Of a stretch of DNA of 64,000 nucleotides, positions 62,935-64,000 are shown one piece after another. A model generated the notes under the pieces. The model saw only the letters and a program-made list of their open reading frames with translations, searched no databases and had not been told where the DNA came from. Position 1 is the first letter of the stretch. The number at the start of each line of letters is the position of its first letter. The DNA comes from Auanema rhodensis (Eukaryota > Nematoda > Chromadorea > Rhabditida > Rhabditidae), in contig OZ059897.1 in the NCBI GenBank assembly GCA_964057225.1, positions 14,818,001 to 14,882,000 of the forward strand, read 5' to 3'. The position numbers and the translations under genes were made by a program.

Positions 62935-63746
62935 ATGTACAAGCTCGCTATCTTCGCTGCTCTCCTCGGTAAGTGAAAACCCCAATGCAGATACGATCTT
63001 AGAAAAAATCTACTGCAACTTGCTTAGATCCAGCAATTTTTACTAGAAAATATAGAATTGGCTCTTGAAACTGAACATTATGATTTTCAGCTGTCACCAG
63101 CGCCATCGTCATCAGCACTGATGTCACCATGCCATCCAGCACTTGCACCCATTGCATCTGCCTCCAGGAATCTGGATGCAAGCCAATTGGATGTGAAATG
63201 GACGTCGGATCCCTCTCCTGCGGATACTACCAAATCAAGCTCCCATACTACGAGGACTGCGGACAAGTAGGAAGAAGAAACGGAGAAGACATCCAAGCCG
63301 CCTGGAAGAGATGTGCCAACGACCTCAACTGCGCCACCACCTGTGTCCAGGTAACCATTAATTTTGGCTTATTTTTTTCATTAGCATGTGAAATACGAAG
63401 GTGTCTTGGGTTGAACAAAACCTTTTCCCACAATTTTCCTTCCGATTTCCCATGAATGTATCTGACTGTTTGGCAAACTTTTCAAAAGCACTAATTTCAT
63501 TTTAAATTGACCAATGCCAAAGATCTCACACCGAACAATTCAAAACAATTTCTATTATGTTTCATGAATATAATTATATTTCTTCAGAACTACTACAAGC
63601 GTTATGCTTCTCAATGCAACGGAATGGGACAAAGCGCCTGCCAAGTTATGGCCCGTAACCACAACGGAGGACCAAGAGGATGCCACAACGGAGGAACCGT
63701 CGGATACTGGAACCACGTCAGCTCTTGCTGCAAGGGACAATGCTAA
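62935..63746 (+). CDS. Invertebrate-type lysozyme (ILYS, destabilase family)
   Basis: Secreted peptidoglycan hydrolase for digestion of or defence against bacteria. Three exons, about 150 residues. The start MYKLAIFAALLAVTSA is a signal peptide split by an intron. The mature protein has CTHCICLQESGCKPIGCEMD, then VGSLSCGYYQIKLPYYEDCG. The Glu in ESGC and the Asp in MDVGSLSCG are the catalytic pair of i-type lysozymes. WKRCANDLNCATTCVQ, YASQCNGMGQSACQVMARNH and NGGPRGCHNGGTVGYWNHVS complete the domain, ending CCKGQC. About 14 cysteines give the usual disulphide-rich fold. Third codon positions are strongly C-biased (TAC, AAC, GCC) compared with neighbouring genes, consistent with very high expression. 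Confidence 0.95.
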
Positions 63747-64000
63747 TTCCTCACACATATCGATAGTTCTGAGAAATAGTTCTATTTTTTTTAATAAAAG
63801 TATAATTATTAATCAGATGAACTAAAAATATTATCTAATAAATAATGTATATAACACATATGTTTTTTTTTTTAAATTTGTTTATAGAAAAAAGTGAAAT
63901 GAAAACATTTCTAGAAGTAATATGAAACACAATCAAATTTGAATCAAAAAGAAAGATCAAGAATAATTCAATTGAATTGATTGTATTACAATCATATAAA
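63747..64000. other. Lysozyme 3' flank
   Basis: AATAAAAG about 47 bp after the stop (63794 onward) is a likely poly(A) signal; beyond it only A/T DNA to the window edge. Confidence 0.4.

Overview
The window is AT-rich eukaryotic DNA from a nematode, most likely a rhabditid (clade V) relative of Caenorhabditis. Almost all introns are about 35-60 bp with TTTCAG-like acceptors. Several genes begin within a few bases of such an acceptor (the pattern of spliced-leader trans-splicing) and follow the upstream gene by 80-270 bp, as in operons. The gene content is nematode-like: a zyg-9-type XMAP215, a lin-31 forkhead, a CYP33-like P450, an MSP-domain protein, a ZP/cuticlin protein, a srv/srg-type chemoreceptor and an invertebrate-type lysozyme. 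Gene models below were assembled by hand from splice signals and reading frame; spans are from start codon to stop codon and include introns.

1-18,082 (minus strand): a head-to-tail block, read from high to low coordinates, of zyg-9/XMAP215, THOC1, RRP9, a class I Rab11-FIP, an unrecognised small gene, and NUP85, which runs off the left edge. Spacing and acceptor positions suggest one long operon for housekeeping and cell-division functions. A divergent small secreted-protein gene (18,705-19,103) shares the upstream region, which carries E2F-like sites.

19,104-24,600 is a gene desert. 24,602-28,629 holds a two-pass small membrane protein followed at once by a P450, with a cluster of GATA sites in an intron. 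29,221-35,383 (minus) holds an unrecognised PIP-box-containing protein under E2F-like sites, a ZP-domain cuticlin and an MSP-domain protein with a long Lys/Glu repeat. 35,615-43,344 (plus) holds MTR4 helicase, a secreted Cys-rich protein and a small downstream gene; a doubtful further gene lies at 43,399-43,912.

45,468-63,746 holds lin-31, a glucuronyltransferase plus YJU2B/CCDC130 pair, DIMT1 (minus), an SLC10 transporter, a chemoreceptor (minus) and an i-type lysozyme. Between the last two sits the most striking object: a 1,611-bp transposon (60,958-62,568) with 294-bp inverted repeats differing at a single base, a 6-bp target duplication, AG...CT termini and a spliced, damaged gene for a retropepsin-like (DTG) protein. 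These ends match the hallmarks of Maverick/Polinton elements, so it may be a very young short derivative of one, although none of the large Maverick genes is present.
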